Shown here piece after piece: positions 31,649-32,190 of a DNA stretch of 32,190 nt. The notes below the pieces were generated by a model that did not search any database, was not told the DNA's origin, and saw nothing but the letters and a program-made list of their open reading frames with translations. The translations under genes and the position numbers were made by a program. Source of the DNA: Paraburkholderia sp. CNPSo 3272 (lineage in GTDB: Bacteria > Pseudomonadota > Gammaproteobacteria > Burkholderiales > Burkholderiaceae); the NCBI RefSeq assembly GCF_024206495.1, contig NZ_JAMBPQ010000061.1, positions 1 to 32,190 of the forward strand. Reading direction: 5' to 3'. Position 1 is the first letter of the stretch; every line of letters starts with the position of its first letter.

Positions 31649-32032
31649 GGCGATGCTCCTTCGAGGCGATGCCCGGCAAGCTTTGCAACTCATGCTGGCC
31701 AGCCGGCGGAATCCGGACGACGTGTGGACACGTCGAAGCCAGTGTAAACACGGGCTATCGAAAAACCATCCCGATAAGCAACAAGTCACCGTTGCAGCCA
31801 CGACAACAAATCCCCCAAAAAACGCCGGAGAAATTTATGTCTGTTGCGTTTCAATAACCAATCACGCGGCAGGCGATGGTTGAAGCGCGCCTGCCGCGTC
31901 CCCATCTGTTCTGGACCGCTGCGGTCCGGCGTTTGCGAACCCGGTATAGGATCGATGGTCAGAACGTACCCGCCCCGCCGTAGCGCTGCCGACTCTGTCG
32001 CCTCGCGCGGCGCCGTGCACGGAGCCTCCTAT
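31649..32032. other. Divergent intergenic region with a 12-bp inverted repeat
   Basis: Between DUF4148 (minus) and the partial secreted protein (plus). ACGCGGCAGGCG (31864-31875) pairs exactly with CGCCTGCCGCGT (31888-31899). The hairpin lies in front of both genes rather than behind one, so an attenuator or operator role is as likely as termination. No frame is supported. Confidence 0.45.
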
Positions 32033-32190
32033 ATGAATTTGTGGAAACCTTGCCTCGCCCTGCTGCTCCTGGCCGCCCTCGCGGGAACGAGCGTGTGCGC
32101 ACTGGCGCAAGCCACCGCGCAGCCGGCTTATACGACGCCTTCGGAACCCCCCATCCTGCCGGGCGCGCAAGCGCCGGCGGAGCCCCCGCC
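32033..32190 (+). CDS. Secreted proline/alanine-rich protein, 5' part (cut by window edge)
   Basis: The ATG at 32033 is preceded by GGAG eight bases upstream and begins a frame that stays open to the end of the window. The first 53 codons encode a signal peptide (MNLWKPCLALLLLAALAGTSVCALAQA) and a proline- and alanine-rich stretch (PSEPPILPGAQAPAEPP). The family cannot be named from this part. It may be a periplasmic or outer-membrane protein. Confidence 0.7.
   Translation, partial: MNLWKPCLALLLLAALAGTSVCALAQATAQPAYTTPSEPPILPGAQAPAEPP

Noticed and set aside
30134..31747. 537-codon plus-strand frame across the FAD oxidoreductase and DUF4148 genes
   Set aside because: It spans two well-supported minus-strand genes and is arginine-rich with no domain.

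Overview
The window looks like a chromosome segment of a Burkholderiales bacterium, most likely Burkholderia, Paraburkholderia or Caballeronia. This is inferred from the high GC content, strong G/C preference at third codon positions, the DUF4148 secreted protein, the short Bv3F-type H-NS protein, HiPIP, and the rsmI / yraN-diaA-dolP-cytochrome c gene order. No species can be named from sequence alone.

The left part (1 to about 13738) is a genomic island inserted at the 3' end of a tRNA-Ala(CGC) gene (13739-13814, minus strand). The island's left end lies outside the window. From the left it holds: sparsely coding sequence with a small hypothetical gene; a stretch resembling domain I of a group II intron with no intron protein; a minus-strand gene resembling the FtsH-type M41 peptidase domain but lacking both zinc-binding histidines; and an intact Type I restriction-modification operon, hsdM - hsdS - nuclease - hsdR. 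The extra nuclease gene has an N-terminal PD-(D/E)XK domain and a C-terminal DUF5655-like domain, and its start overlaps the hsdS stop. Next come an AlpA-like regulator and two tandem P4-type tyrosine recombinases. The one beside the tRNA (int1) is probably the active integrase of the current insertion. The inner one (int2) and alpA share an unusual 5' leader of about 120 nt, with two hairpins kept by compensatory changes. I regard this leader as the most interesting signal in the window.

The right part (13739 to 32190) reads as core chromosome. The rsmI / yraN-diaA-dolP cluster matches the arrangement in E. coli, with a small cytochrome c gene added at its end. Then follow: rlpA (septal lipoprotein); a metallo-hydrolase overlapping a DEDDh exonuclease; an Lrp/AsnC regulator; a CDF metal exporter; an H-NS protein; a HugZ-like split-barrel protein divergent from an MFS permease; a branched-chain amino acid binding protein; a dienelactone hydrolase; an amidase; a HiPIP; an FAD oxidoreductase; a DUF4148 protein; and the start of a secreted proline-rich protein cut by the window edge. 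Clear hairpin terminators separate most convergent pairs.

Functionally, the island is a small defence and mobility cassette: restriction, methylation and an accessory nuclease, with recombination control at the tRNA end. The right half is housekeeping: envelope maintenance, replication timing, rRNA methylation, redox carriers and transport.
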